From the NCBI GenBank assembly GCA_034430175.1, contig DAOUFI010000023.1, forward strand, positions 1 to 64,000: a DNA stretch of 64,000 bases, read 5' to 3'. This DNA comes from UBA6107 sp034430175. GTDB taxonomy: Bacteria > Chloroflexota > Anaerolineae > Anaerolineales > Anaerolineaceae. The translations under genes were made by a program, and so were the position numbers. Under the pieces are notes generated by a model, which saw nothing but the letters and a program-made list of their open reading frames with translations, ran no database searches and was not told the origin of the DNA. The stretch's first letter is position 1. Every line of letters starts with the position of its first letter. Positions 7,638 to 16,984 of this stretch are shown here, in pieces.

Positions 7638-9365
7638 TTATTGTGTCTGGAAAGCTTCCGCCCAGGTTCGCAATTGCTGTTCACGTTTAACCTGATCGGT
7701 GGGTAGTTTTATAGGTCTACCGCGTGCGTCGATGACCAGCCCGCAGATACCACCGTTCACGCGGAAGGCGCTGTCGGTCAGTCCACTGGCTTCGATGTTG
7801 GATTGGCGGGTAGCGGTCAACTGCATGGCAGCCTTTATGCCCGGTTTCATCGGAATTCGTGTCAGGGTTCCCTGTTTGATTGTTATTGATTGAACGGGTT
7901 CACCTGAAAGCTGGATCCGAGCTTTCATGATTGTTGTCCCCGGTTTGGCGTCACTTTTCACTGAAACCACAGTTGCCAGATTGGTGAAGGCAGAGGATTC
8001 CAATATTTGGACCGGCATAAGTGGACTAATGCGCGCGGCAGCCCCCAGTGAAGGTAGCAGCGAGTGCTGATCCAAAACGAAAGTAGAAAGTCCGACCGGT
8101 TGAAGACCGTCGATAAGCATCATCAATAATTGGTCCGGTGTACCCAACTGGGTGAGGGTGGTACCGCTGCAAAGGATTGTGTCGTAACCGTTGGGGACGA
8201 GCAATCCTTTTTCCCGCAAGTTGGTCATCAGAGTATTAAGCAACTGGCGCACTGCGGCTTGCTCGATGACCAATCCTTCCACTGTCTCAGGGATACTGAG
8301 CGGAAACGCGGTTTTTTGCCAAAGATGATCCCTGGCGGTCTCGGGGTGAATATTGGCGGGGAGCCAGCGTGCGATCTGATCAAAGGGAGCGGATTCGATG
8401 AACTTTCCAAACGCTGAACCCATTCCCACCGGATACACGTGCAGATTGAGTTCACCTGAACAGGCGGAAGCAATCGTCGTCGAGCCAGAACCCAGATCTA
8501 CTGCCAGGATGCCTTTTTCTGGATCACCCACCTCGCTGAGGAACTGGGTGATCCGACCCACGCCAATGGCCGAAGGACATGGGTTATCGCTGCATTGTGG
8601 CGTGATCTTCTTGATACTGGTGTATTGTTCTCCGCGTAGCCCGGTAAAGATATCGGCCAGTTCGTTTGTCACTTCAATCAATTTTTCATCGTCCATTTGA
8701 GGGCGGATGTTGGCGGTGGTCGCGACCTTGGTATATTGGCTCAATTGATCTTTGATACTTTTAATCATGGATTGATTGCCGGAAAAGACGACCATCGGGC
8801 GTTGGTCTTGAGGCAGCAGTTGCAGGATCGAAGCGATCAGGTTGGACATCTTTTTCACTGCCCGGCTGGATCCATTATCGGTACCCCCGGCGAAGAGAAT
8901 CACTTCGGGGGCTGCCCGGACCACAGCATCGATTTGTTCATTAATTGTTCGCCTGTCATCGATTCCAACGCTTTCGACGATTGTACCGTAGGTGGTGGCA
9001 GCCAATTTATTGGCTGATTTTAATGAAACATCGCTGGACAATCCAAACGTGGCGATCTTGAGAAAGGGGCCGAAAGAGTGAGAAATATAAAAACGATCCA
9101 CCCCCTCACTGCCAGCCTGTGAAGGTACGATCAATGTGTTTTTTTGACTGCGTAGAATCCTTCCAGTAATCTGTTCCAATTGGTGGACGGAGTTTAGTAT
9201 ACCGATGTTCACGTCACTGAGCGGCGGGTCATAGGTAGAACGCGCTATGCCGGAGGCAACAAGATGATAAGTTTCTTCAACGATATCGAACAGGAACGCC
9301 CGGGTATATGTGGAACCGATATCGATGGCCATGATGGAAAGAGGTTCAAGCGTGGTCGCGTTCAT
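7638..9365 (-). CDS. MutL/GlmL-type ASKHA ATPase (glutamate mutase MutL family)
   Basis: A 575-residue protein with the actin/Hsp70/sugar-kinase nucleotide-binding signatures: phosphate-1 loop MAIDIGSTYTRAFLF (12-26), the family signature FAGGTDNGSS (158-167), and phosphate-2 loop ILAVDLGSGSTTIAS (286-300). The founding members sit beside glutamate mutase S and E genes and are thought to act as reactivating chaperones. No B12-dependent mutase subunit is visible here. Instead the gene is embedded among membrane-protein genes, so it probably energises or regulates that assembly. Nine bases separate it from the upstream gene. Family call firm, role inferred. Confidence 0.88.
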   Translation of the reverse strand: MNATTLEPLSIMAIDIGSTYTRAFLFDIVEETYHLVASGIARSTYDPPLSDVNIGILNSVHQLEQITGRILRSQKNTLIVPSQAGSEGVDRFYISHSFGPFLKIATFGLSSDVSLKSANKLAATTYGTIVESVGIDDRRTINEQIDAVVRAAPEVILFAGGTDNGSSRAVKKMSNLIASILQLLPQDQRPMVVFSGNQSMIKSIKDQLSQYTKVATTANIRPQMDDEKLIEVTNELADIFTGLRGEQYTSIKKITPQCSDNPCPSAIGVGRITQFLSEVGDPEKGILAVDLGSGSTTIASACSGELNLHVYPVGMGSAFGKFIESAPFDQIARWLPANIHPETARDHLWQKTAFPLSIPETVEGLVIEQAAVRQLLNTLMTNLREKGLLVPNGYDTILCSGTTLTQLGTPDQLLMMLIDGLQPVGLSTFVLDQHSLLPSLGAAARISPLMPVQILESSAFTNLATVVSVKSDAKPGTTIMKARIQLSGEPVQSITIKQGTLTRIPMKPGIKAAMQLTATRQSNIEASGLTDSAFRVNGGICGLVIDARGRPIKLPTDQVKREQQLRTWAEAFQTQ

Positions 9366-9374
9366 CTTCTATTC

Positions 9375-10046
9375 CTATCCGAAGAACCCCGAAATTGTGG
9401 TGATAATAAAATCAATGCGTTCGATCAACGCAGTAATCGTAGAGGTCAACACCCCGGCGAAGATCGCTCCAAGGGTGATGGCGATAAAGAATTGACCGAT
9501 CCAGGCGAACAGGTTGACGATTGGTGACCGTTTGGCTGGCTGGCCGTCTTTTGAACGGGCAGTAAAGTTGAAATAGACCAGGGTGGATATCGTGCCAATC
9601 AGGAAGAATGCACTTTCAAGCACGATGACTCCATTGATGCCTTTGGTGGTGCCATCGTTGATCGCAAACGAGTTCACCGCTCCAGTGATCTGAGTGAACA
9701 GAGTACCCAGAAGCGCTCCACCCACGGCAATGGCAGCACCGGCGCCTACCAGGTAAGCCATCGAGATGTTTCCCAGCCGCGATAACTTGGGAGATAGTTT
9801 TGTGAGCAAGAGGCCAGAAAGGAACAACGGGACTAGCACAATGAGCGACCCCTCAATCAATGGCACGACCAGCTTGGGCAATATCACTCGGTAGATGATG
9901 AGCACAAATAGATAGCCAGCGGTGCATCCAACCAAGATCGCGCATGCGATCCGGAATAGAATATTATCTCCAAAAAGATAACTGAAGATAAAAAGCGTCA
10001 ATACCAGGCTGACAATCGTCCAGATGAGATTGGCGTCGAGGGTCAT
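9375..10046 (-). CDS. Polytopic membrane protein of the MutL-ATPase cluster
   Basis: 223 residues with about six or seven hydrophobic segments (roughly 8-25, 31-52, 58-80, 93-117, 135-158 and 185-215), short loops, and a small basic cytosolic loop (RSKDGQPAKRSP, about 163-174). No catalytic motif and no recognised family. Its start overlaps the stop of the 705-codon gene upstream by 4 bp, and the ATPase gene starts 9 bp after its stop, which points to fixed stoichiometry. Confidence 0.75.
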   Translation of the reverse strand: MTLDANLIWTIVSLVLTLFIFSYLFGDNILFRIACAILVGCTAGYLFVLIIYRVILPKLVVPLIEGSLIVLVPLFLSGLLLTKLSPKLSRLGNISMAYLVGAGAAIAVGGALLGTLFTQITGAVNSFAINDGTTKGINGVIVLESAFFLIGTISTLVYFNFTARSKDGQPAKRSPIVNLFAWIGQFFIAITLGAIFAGVLTSTITALIERIDFIITTISGFFG

Positions 10047-12154
10047 GATTGATTCTTATCGCTCCTTTCAGGAGAAGGAGTGCTGAGTACCAATGAGATC
10101 ATACCGCCAACAAAGATCAACACCACCAAAAGGATCAACGTGCTCTGGTAGGCGGAGAAATGTGATGTGGACGAGCCTTCTACGCCAGCCATTTTTTCAA
10201 AAGCAGTACCACCGCTCTCGCCGGCAATGTAGCCGTTGACCTGACCGCTATCGTAATATGGTTGCAGCATGGGCGCGGATTGCGCGCTGATCACCACCAA
10301 CAGGGGAGTCTTCCCCATGGAGGGTTTAACCTGCTCGATCCAGTAGCGAGCCGTATCAGCATTCTCGGTAATGACGATCACCGCGCCAAAGTCACTGATC
10401 TTCTCAGTATTCTGCAACGGGGTACCCGTCCAGGCTGGTTTCATGAGGGTGGTGAGTGGGAGCGTACCACGTGGATCGTCAGCCAGAGCCTGCAAACCAA
10501 CCGTACCACCAGTCAAATAACCCAGGTTGAGGGTATGGTCGGCGAGAGAATAATCCTGGTTCTTTCTCGCCAGATCGGTGATTGTTGCCTGAAACAGGGT
10601 CGAACCTGCTTGGGTGGTGGAAAGATACGCGATCGGGATATTTCTCGCCATCAATTGTTGCAAAAGACTTTCTGACGACCATTTCAATTCGCCGTAAAGA
10701 CCGCTATCAAATTCGGCGGCGATCAGCACGGGTTTGGCTGGATCGAGCGCGGAGATAATATTGAATGTCTCAACCACAGGCTGAGAATACATGGTCGGTT
10801 CCACCAGGCTGTTCTTTTGAGTGAGGACCGTGAAAACAATGACCCCAATTAATAGCAGACTGACCACAGCTTTTAGCAAGATGCTACTTTGCCGTTTTGA
10901 TTCAACCGATTCCTGGGCTTCCCAGCGTGCTTCTCCGGCGATATTTTGCAGGCGTTGTAGATGATTCTCCTGTTCCGGGGTGATCTTCAACGTATTGGCG
11001 TAAGTCTGAGGGCGTGTGTAAAACTGCCCAATCACGCTGTCTTGTAGTACTCCTTCGATACCGGCCAGGGGACTCTTTTGGTTTAAGTCGCTTGAGGTCG
11101 TACTGCCAGCAATTCCACGTTTTGACTTATCGGGGCGTAGGGCTTGCAGCCAGGAGGGTAACTTTGCCGGTTCGATGCCTTCATCGGTTCCCTGAGGTAC
11201 TTCGACCTGTTCCACGGCGTTTTCAGGTTTTTCTTCTGGGGTAGAACGATCTTTATCGATCCAGTCCATTATGTCGCGGCCACTGAAAGGAGCCTTTACC
11301 GGTTCTTCCACGGCTGGTTTCGGCATCACCTGGCCGGCCAGGTCTTTGGTTTCATCCAAGGATTGAAAATCCGTTAACCAATCCGGTTCGGGCGAGGAGG
11401 GCTTAACCACATTGCCTTCCGGAATGGAAAAACCAATTGCGTCAGTGGGAGGTATGGAATCTTTAATTATAGGTTCTTCAGCGATCGGCGCTTTTGGTTC
11501 CTGCTCGAAAGCTGAAATATTTTCAGGCGACGGTTTATCTCCAGTGGAAGAATCATCCGGTTGCTTCTCGGGTGGCAGAGGCTCAGATTGGGCAGCCTCG
11601 CTTTTGAACTCATTTAACCAATCCGGTTCCTGGTTTGATGGACCGGAGAAGGATGGTTTAGGTTCCTGTTCAAAAGGATGTTCGGGCGCGGGGCTCTTAT
11701 TGGGTTCAGAGGATTCTTCTTGCCAGGATTGTAACTTGCCAAGCCAATCCGCGTCATTGTCACTTTCGGTAGGTGCTGGTTCGTTTACTTCGGCGGGCTT
11801 GAATGTGTTAGATTCTGTGGGAGATTCATTACCCACAGCGCTTCGCAACCAATCGAGAGTATCTTTTTCACCGTCAGGGTTTTGTTCGGGTTCACCACCA
11901 TGCTCCAATTGTTCACGCTGGCGAATACGCGCCAACCAATCGGGAACATCTTCGGGGCTTTCATCGCTCCCGGCCGATGCTTCGTTGGATTCTTCGAATG
12001 GAGTTTCAGTATTTTCTTGACGGAAACCATCCAGCCAATCGGAAGACCCATCCGCGTTTTTCTTTTCTGGATGCAGAACAGCCTGACAATACCAGCAGCG
12101 TTCAGCTTCATCCTTATTCAAACGGTTACAGATGGGGCAATTAATCTCGGCCAT
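10043..12154 (-). CDS. Zinc-ribbon protein with eight DWL motifs, two TMs and an extracytoplasmic domain
   Basis: 703 residues from the ATG at 12154 (a TTG at 12160 would give a 4-bp overlap with the upstream gene). A zinc ribbon (CPIC, then CWYC) opens the protein. A long acidic, Pro/Ser/Glu-rich disordered region (about 30-370) carries eight spaced motifs: SDWLDGF, PDWLARI, LDWLRSA, ADWLGKL, PDWLNEF, PDWLTDF, MDWIDKD and PSWLQAL. A TM at about 425-445, an alpha/beta domain outside (about 460-660) and a last TM (about 671-691) follow. The motifs look like repeated docking sites for a partner. Not recognised as a characterised family. Confidence 0.8.
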   Translation of the reverse strand: MAEINCPICNRLNKDEAERCWYCQAVLHPEKKNADGSSDWLDGFRQENTETPFEESNEASAGSDESPEDVPDWLARIRQREQLEHGGEPEQNPDGEKDTLDWLRSAVGNESPTESNTFKPAEVNEPAPTESDNDADWLGKLQSWQEESSEPNKSPAPEHPFEQEPKPSFSGPSNQEPDWLNEFKSEAAQSEPLPPEKQPDDSSTGDKPSPENISAFEQEPKAPIAEEPIIKDSIPPTDAIGFSIPEGNVVKPSSPEPDWLTDFQSLDETKDLAGQVMPKPAVEEPVKAPFSGRDIMDWIDKDRSTPEEKPENAVEQVEVPQGTDEGIEPAKLPSWLQALRPDKSKRGIAGSTTSSDLNQKSPLAGIEGVLQDSVIGQFYTRPQTYANTLKITPEQENHLQRLQNIAGEARWEAQESVESKRQSSILLKAVVSLLLIGVIVFTVLTQKNSLVEPTMYSQPVVETFNIISALDPAKPVLIAAEFDSGLYGELKWSSESLLQQLMARNIPIAYLSTTQAGSTLFQATITDLARKNQDYSLADHTLNLGYLTGGTVGLQALADDPRGTLPLTTLMKPAWTGTPLQNTEKISDFGAVIVITENADTARYWIEQVKPSMGKTPLLVVISAQSAPMLQPYYDSGQVNGYIAGESGGTAFEKMAGVEGSSTSHFSAYQSTLILLVVLIFVGGMISLVLSTPSPERSDKNQS

Positions 12155-12156
12155 GG

Positions 12157-12777
12157 TCAACTGTTATAGGGGCGGTCAGAACCAATGAGGATGCGGATAC
12201 CGGTCAACAGGCTTCCAAGCGCGACGCCGATTAGTATACCCCGGGCGCCTGCCAGGGGGGCCTGGCTGATGCCGGCTACCAACCCGCGAAGCGCGGGGAT
12301 ATCAGTCACTAGCGCGAATATTCCGCTGTTGACAAGAAGGTAAAGGACAACCGCAATGAAAAAGACGAAGCCCATCCAGTTGCGCTGGCGCTGTAGTAGC
12401 CGCAGACTGGAGTAAGCCAGGGTAATTGCCAATACCGCCATCAAACTGGTTTCCATTGGCATCTGGATGGCAGTAACCACTTTCTGGAATCCCGTGTGAT
12501 TGATGCCAAAGAAGATACCCGCAGCAACAGTGAGCATGAAGACCAATATGACAATGAAACTAAATACATGGCTTTTTTCGGGATCGCGCAGACGTCGCCC
12601 ATGAACCCCAAAAACGAGATGGAAAATGGCGATCAGACCGGCTACACCACTGAGGATCACCGCCCAATCAAGCATGGGGGTGCGAATGGCTTCAAGTACG
12701 GGAGATGGAATAAAATACCCGGCAAGGATAATGATTCCGGTCAGAAATCCGATGATGGGGACAATAGGTGATCTCAT
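12157..12777 (-). CDS. Polytopic membrane protein of the MutL-ATPase cluster
   Basis: 206 residues with about six TM segments (5-25, 36-57, 72-92, 105-125, 134-155, 178-198). A short cytosolic loop GRRLRDPEKS (about 60-69) fits the positive-inside rule. No enzymatic motif. It overlaps its upstream neighbour by 4 bp (12774-12777), and its TGA overlaps a possible TTG start of the next gene. Function unknown. Confidence 0.75.
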   Translation of the reverse strand: MRSPIVPIIGFLTGIIILAGYFIPSPVLEAIRTPMLDWAVILSGVAGLIAIFHLVFGVHGRRLRDPEKSHVFSFIVILVFMLTVAAGIFFGINHTGFQKVVTAIQMPMETSLMAVLAITLAYSSLRLLQRQRNWMGFVFFIAVVLYLLVNSGIFALVTDIPALRGLVAGISQAPLAGARGILIGVALGSLLTGIRILIGSDRPYNS

Positions 12778-13529
12778 AAAGCGTACACCAACTTAAGAAT
12801 GACTCCAACCAACAGTACCAGCACGACCAATCCCCGCAGCATATCTTGAATACGCAGACTGGCATTTTGCATCGGTTCGTTGTGAAGATAAGCCGGGACC
12901 GCGAACAATTCTTCACCGATCAGGGTTTGTTCGACCGTGGCGAAGAAGGTTGCCTGCGCTGTAAGTGAATCGCTGGCAGCGATCGTCAGCGCGCCTTTGT
13001 CCTGTGAAGCTGTGCTCAGGAAACCAACTTCGGATCCGTAGTTGCCAATCAGCACATTGGTGCGAACTTCCGGGTCGGCGATGGTTTGTAAAGCGCCGAC
13101 AACGTTGGTCACGGGAGTGGGGCCAGCTAGATGACCATTCTCGGATTGGAATAATTCAAGAGTATGGGTTTCACGAGCTACATCGTGAAGGGTATCCTGG
13201 CTTAAGAGTGCAAGGGCGCCGTCGCCACTACTGGCTACCGGCGGGTTATCACTGTTTGAACTGAGTTCTCCGATCTTACGCAGAATCTTTAGGCTCGCGA
13301 AAGCTGATGAACTGACCGCCTGGGTGAGTGAGGCATTTCCCAATGAAACATGGATACGCGTACCATCTTCGATTGACATCCCGATGGATCGTTTGAAATT
13401 GCTGATTGCCGTAATGCGCCTGAATGAGGGAGCTTTTCCGGTTCTGCGCTGCCGGATCGAAAAGAAGAAAAGCGTGAAGGTGATGATGATCAACAGGATC
13501 AGACCAATATTCATCTCAAGACTGTTCAT
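12774..13529 (-). CDS. Membrane protein with N- and C-terminal TMs and a central soluble domain
   Basis: 251 residues. TM at about 8-24, then RQRRTGK as a basic flank, a soluble central region (about 35-225) rich in small residues, and a C-terminal TM (about 229-249). The central part has repeated Ala/Ser/Thr patches and motifs such as RIHVSLGNASLTQA and VLIGNYGSEVG. It overlaps both neighbours by 4 bp. I recall a DUF (6754) of this shape in Anaerolineae but cannot confirm it. Function unknown. Confidence 0.75.
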   Translation of the reverse strand: MNSLEMNIGLILLIIITFTLFFFSIRQRRTGKAPSFRRITAISNFKRSIGMSIEDGTRIHVSLGNASLTQAVSSSAFASLKILRKIGELSSNSDNPPVASSGDGALALLSQDTLHDVARETHTLELFQSENGHLAGPTPVTNVVGALQTIADPEVRTNVLIGNYGSEVGFLSTASQDKGALTIAASDSLTAQATFFATVEQTLIGEELFAVPAYLHNEPMQNASLRIQDMLRGLVVLVLLVGVILKLVYAL

Positions 13530-13771
13530 CTCGCATCCTCCTCTCGAAGAAAATTTGAAAATTTCCTGCTCGCAGAATCGTCTTCAAGCATTTCCGCTAC
13601 TGCCTGCCAATCTCCACGGCTGCTGCCGGTAAAAAAGGGTGCTGTCGATAACATCACCTGCGATAGGATGATCTTAATCGGCCCGCCCCCTTCAAGCAGG
13701 GTCATGGCGATCCCTTTCAGGTGATTGCGTCGTAAAGAATGCGCCCATTTTTGCCAGGTCTCGTTGCTCAT
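13526..13771 (-). CDS. Small uncharacterised protein, first gene of the MutL-ATPase cluster
   Basis: 81 residues, cytosolic, charged at both ends, with a Gly-rich turn GGGPIK and a possible amphipathic middle. Its TGA overlaps the next ATG (13526-13529), which argues that it is real. No recognised domain. AT-rich DNA upstream (13772-13846) probably holds the operon promoter. Confidence 0.6.
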   Translation of the reverse strand: MSNETWQKWAHSLRRNHLKGIAMTLLEGGGPIKIILSQVMLSTAPFFTGSSRGDWQAVAEMLEDDSASRKFSNFLREEDAR

Positions 13772-13846
13772 CTTGAATCAATAAAAGTATAGCACAGAAA
13801 GACTTTTTTCCAGATTTGCGGATAGATTAACCTACCACTGCTTGAA

Positions 13847-14590
13847 TTAATCCTCTTTTACCCATAGACAATTCCCGTATGGTTTCGAGGCATAGTCTGA
13901 CACCGCGATTTTCATTTTTTCATCGGAGGGCCAAAAGGAGCTGATCTGTGACTGATAAGCCATAATCGCGGTCTGCCAGGCTTGCAGGGCAGCGCCTGAT
14001 AGGGGGTATTGAATGGATTTCAGCGATCCATCCGTAATTCGTTCGATATCTTCCGGGTGATCGCCAGAGTAAGGAAAGTCGGCGAAATAACGCAGCGGCA
14101 TGTCGAGCGATTCCGCAGCAGCACGCGTAATCAAATGGTCGATATGACCACCGACACCGAGGGGGACCACCAGGATGCTTTTTTCTGGGAGAGCCGCATT
14201 GATAACCTGGGTCAATTCCTCTATCAACGGGTTATCTTTGGCAGGATTGAAGCGGAATAGATCATCATTCTTACGGATACGTGGCTGATTTGTGCCGGGA
14301 ATTGACCGGTAGATGCAATCGGGCAGGTTGAGGTGCACGGGAGCACAGCCCAAAGTCCTGCAGGCGGTATTATCTTCTACACGTCGAGCAGCCGGACCCT
14401 CCGCTCCGGTTTTCCAGCGGAGGTGCAGTAATCTGGCAAACGGAAACAACCTGCCCGGAGGTGGATCGCCTGAAAAGATTGTCCAGATTTCCACAGCGGC
14501 TCTATCTGAATGAATCTGATTCCAGATGATTGCGCCACATGAAAGCACAGCGTCATCGAGATGTGGAGAAAGGTAAATGATTCTGTCCAT
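13847..14590 (-). CDS. PIG-L/LmbE family deacetylase
   Basis: Zn-dependent N-acetyl-sugar deacetylase fold. The signature SPHLDDAVLSCG (8-19) gives the zinc ligands His and Asp, and GGHIDH further on gives the third ligand. Length 247 is usual for the family. Members act on GlcNAc-linked metabolites in mycothiol, bacillithiol, teicoplanin or surface-sugar pathways; the substrate here is not evident. It lies between the MutL cluster and the exopolysaccharide operon on the same strand, but a plus-strand gene separates it from the latter. Confidence 0.9.
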   Translation of the reverse strand: MDRIIYLSPHLDDAVLSCGAIIWNQIHSDRAAVEIWTIFSGDPPPGRLFPFARLLHLRWKTGAEGPAARRVEDNTACRTLGCAPVHLNLPDCIYRSIPGTNQPRIRKNDDLFRFNPAKDNPLIEELTQVINAALPEKSILVVPLGVGGHIDHLITRAAAESLDMPLRYFADFPYSGDHPEDIERITDGSLKSIQYPLSGAALQAWQTAIMAYQSQISSFWPSDEKMKIAVSDYASKPYGNCLWVKED

Positions 14591-14669
14591 GGTTTGGAGT
14601 TTTTCTTTGATTATGCTTTAATTATAGTATCATGGTGTAAATCAGTATTTTGTAGTCAGGAGTACCAAC

Positions 14670-14978
14670 ATGGGATTTTTTGATTCATTGTTTGGCCCCA
14701 AATTATATTCTTCGCATGATAAGCCTGAAGTTCTTCGCCTTGTCAACGAATTGATCAATATTGGTATCAAAGAAGATTACCTTTCCGAGCATCCAGGGGG
14801 CGGGTATAACTTGCAATGCCGTCACATCCGCACGCGCGAGATCGGCCTGCGCTTGAGCGAAATTGGTGGATTACCGCTTATGACTTGGGTTTTCGACCGG
14901 GTACGCAAAAAAGCCGGTAAGGTACCGGCTTCACATCTGGAATATGCCTGGCAGGAAGTGGGGGAGTGGTCCGCTTAA
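14670..14978 (+). CDS. Small hypothetical protein
   Basis: 102 residues starting MGFFDSLFG, after AGGAG at 14658. It is mixed alpha/beta with no TM, Cys cluster or known motif. Its 3' end overlaps the end of the convergent gene at 14975 by 4 bp. The good ribosome binding site supports it as a real gene. Function unknown. Confidence 0.65.
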   Translation: MGFFDSLFGPKLYSSHDKPEVLRLVNELINIGIKEDYLSEHPGGGYNLQCRHIRTREIGLRLSEIGGLPLMTWVFDRVRKKAGKVPASHLEYAWQEVGEWSA

Positions 14979-15436
14979 GCGCTGATTGCTGAGGATAACA
15001 AGGGCAAAAGATATTTGCTTATATCGATAACCCACTGGCTTGTGTTTTCGTTTTCTGGGAGACCGGCTAGTGGTTTTATTTCCACGTGGGCGCCTCCATC
15101 AATATCGCAGATTCGCCGGATCAACTGGCGGATGGAGAGCGGGCTCTTCAATCCGGTCGCTCCATCAAGCCACGTTTGTAAATCGACCCTTGCATCAGTA
15201 GGTGTTTTTGCTATGTACGGCACAAGGCGGAGGTCTGGTACCAATTTTGGTATCATGGAGATATTCTCATGTTTACCATGGCGAAATGCCGTGTCGCACA
15301 ACAACAACCTCAACTGGATTGCGGCGACGCGATAAAATCCGCGGTTTCCAGCTTCGTGCATACGGATGCTGAATTCCAGGATGTTGAGCGCGTCCCGAGC
15401 ATAATCGAGCAGGATTTCCCTTTCCTGCTCCTCCAT
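14975..15436 (-). CDS. Hypothetical protein, last gene of the exopolysaccharide operon
   Basis: 153 residues, mostly helical and soluble. It starts 2 bp after the stop of the membrane glycosyltransferase gene, so it is co-transcribed. It contains LDYARDALNILEFSIRMHEA and an Arg/Leu-rich helix (RVAAIQLRLLLCD). HEPN-like helical folds have such patterns, but no RxxxxH motif is clear. Not recognised. Confidence 0.6.
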   Translation of the reverse strand: MEEQEREILLDYARDALNILEFSIRMHEAGNRGFYRVAAIQLRLLLCDTAFRHGKHENISMIPKLVPDLRLVPYIAKTPTDARVDLQTWLDGATGLKSPLSIRQLIRRICDIDGGAHVEIKPLAGLPENENTSQWVIDISKYLLPLLSSAISA

Positions 15437-15438
15437 GG

Positions 15439-16971
15439 TCAGACAGCTCTCCGTTTAAGGCTGATTTTTTCCCAGATCAGGCTACCGAACAGAATGAGAA
15501 GGTCGATCCCCACGATCAAGAGGATCATGGTCATGAATTGGAGTTGGGGGATGACTCCAACAATATATCTTGAAATGTAGAAGTAGAAGAAGAAAGCCAG
15601 AAATACGCTAATGGCAGCCACCCATCGCCACAACCAGGCTGAGTGGGTTTGGCGGAAATTTTCGATCGCCCAGGCAGTGATGAGCGACATGAATGGCAAC
15701 AGTATGTAGCGGTAACGCGGGTTATCCCAAAGATCACCGCCGGCACGCGCAGACGAGACAACAACCCAGATAAAAAAGGTGATAAAAAACATGACCAACA
15801 ACCATTTGTTTTCTTTACGGTCGGCTTTCCAAATTGAGATGACACCCATCAACAGCAGGGGTAAAACCGCGTACCAGGCCAGGCCGCGCATGATGGCAAC
15901 CGTCATCCAGATGGGCAGCGAGGGTTCGAAGATCGCCGCGGGTAGAAGCGGCTGGGTCAGGCCATAGACCGTGACAAACGGGATAGTCCACTTCTCGCCA
16001 AATTTTTCCATCAACATGGTAATCCAACCTGATTCAATGCGGGTGGTATAGGCGTCAAAATATAATGTTTGTTTCAGCCACACCCAACCACCGGCAACAG
16101 CTACCAAACAAATCAGGGTCATGACTGCCAGGCCGGTGATCCGTTTCCTACCGCGGTGGGCGATTGTCCATTCCAAAAGCAAGACAATGGCCAGGATGGC
16201 GGTGATCACCATACCAATCGGGATGGAAATGAGGCAAGACACGACCATAACCACGGCGGGGATCACCAGCGCTTTTATCGGTTTTTCACGCCACTGCAGT
16301 ACTGCCCAAAAGCCAATACAAGCCAGCCCAATTAAAAATGGTTCGCGCATCTGCGTGCTTCCCAACAGAATACTGTCGGGGAAGAGTACCAGGATCCATC
16401 CGGCCAGCAACGCGATCTTTTCCGTCCATCGCATCTTGACGGCGGCATAGAAGTAACTGACCCCTGCCGCCATGGCAAATGCCGCAAGGAGCGAAATTAA
16501 CAAGGGACGAATGGTATCTATGCTCAGCACGCGGTAAATGAAAGCGCTAATAAAAAGCAGCCCGCCGTACTGGTCGGCGCTGGTCGGTTTGGTGAAGGCT
16601 GTGATGAGCGAATCACCATTGCTTGCCAGTCGAAAAGCCGCCTGGTCACGATTGTAAGCGTCGGAATAGAAGTAGCCGGCGTTCTGAACGGGTGTGTCGT
16701 AGCCAATCGCAGGTAGGGCGGCGTAGATAAAGATGCTAAACGCGATTCTCAGTAAAAACGCGGTTAGCATTAACGCAGCCAGGGGGCGATCCCCGCCCAA
16801 CGAACGCCAGATCCGCATCAACAGAAAGAGAGAAATGAATGAAAGCACCCCGACTGCCAGCCAACCTTGCCAGAACGAGCCATTTGAGAACGCGGAGAGA
16901 ATCGCGCCCAGTGCTGCCGCGCCGAGGAATGAAATAAGCAGATCGATCAGGGGTTGGCGTGTTTTTATCAT
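15439..16971 (-). CDS. Polytopic membrane glycosyltransferase-like protein (GT39/PMT-like topology)
   Basis: 510 residues with about eleven TMs. After the second TM pair an extracytoplasmic loop has YDTPVQNAG and YFYSDAYNRDQAA, where acidic residues could form the catalytic site of a GT-C enzyme, and SADQYGG follows. GT-C enzymes use lipid-linked sugars on the outer face of the membrane. The position at the end of a flippase/GT4 operon suggests it decorates or finishes the exported glycan. A polymerase (Wzy-like) is the main alternative, because the operon otherwise lacks one. Confidence 0.7.
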   Translation of the reverse strand: MIKTRQPLIDLLISFLGAAALGAILSAFSNGSFWQGWLAVGVLSFISLFLLMRIWRSLGGDRPLAALMLTAFLLRIAFSIFIYAALPAIGYDTPVQNAGYFYSDAYNRDQAAFRLASNGDSLITAFTKPTSADQYGGLLFISAFIYRVLSIDTIRPLLISLLAAFAMAAGVSYFYAAVKMRWTEKIALLAGWILVLFPDSILLGSTQMREPFLIGLACIGFWAVLQWREKPIKALVIPAVVMVVSCLISIPIGMVITAILAIVLLLEWTIAHRGRKRITGLAVMTLICLVAVAGGWVWLKQTLYFDAYTTRIESGWITMLMEKFGEKWTIPFVTVYGLTQPLLPAAIFEPSLPIWMTVAIMRGLAWYAVLPLLLMGVISIWKADRKENKWLLVMFFITFFIWVVVSSARAGGDLWDNPRYRYILLPFMSLITAWAIENFRQTHSAWLWRWVAAISVFLAFFFYFYISRYIVGVIPQLQFMTMILLIVGIDLLILFGSLIWEKISLKRRAV

Positions 16972-16984
16972 TGGTTCCCGCTTT

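Noticed and set aside
7638..9365. Glutamate mutase locus
   Set aside because: Only the MutL-type ATPase is present; no B12-binding S subunit or catalytic E subunit is visible in the window.
7638..9365. DNA mismatch-repair MutL
   Set aside because: The protein has ASKHA phosphate loops and the GGTDNG signature of the mutase-associated MutL, not the GHKL ATPase motifs of the repair protein.
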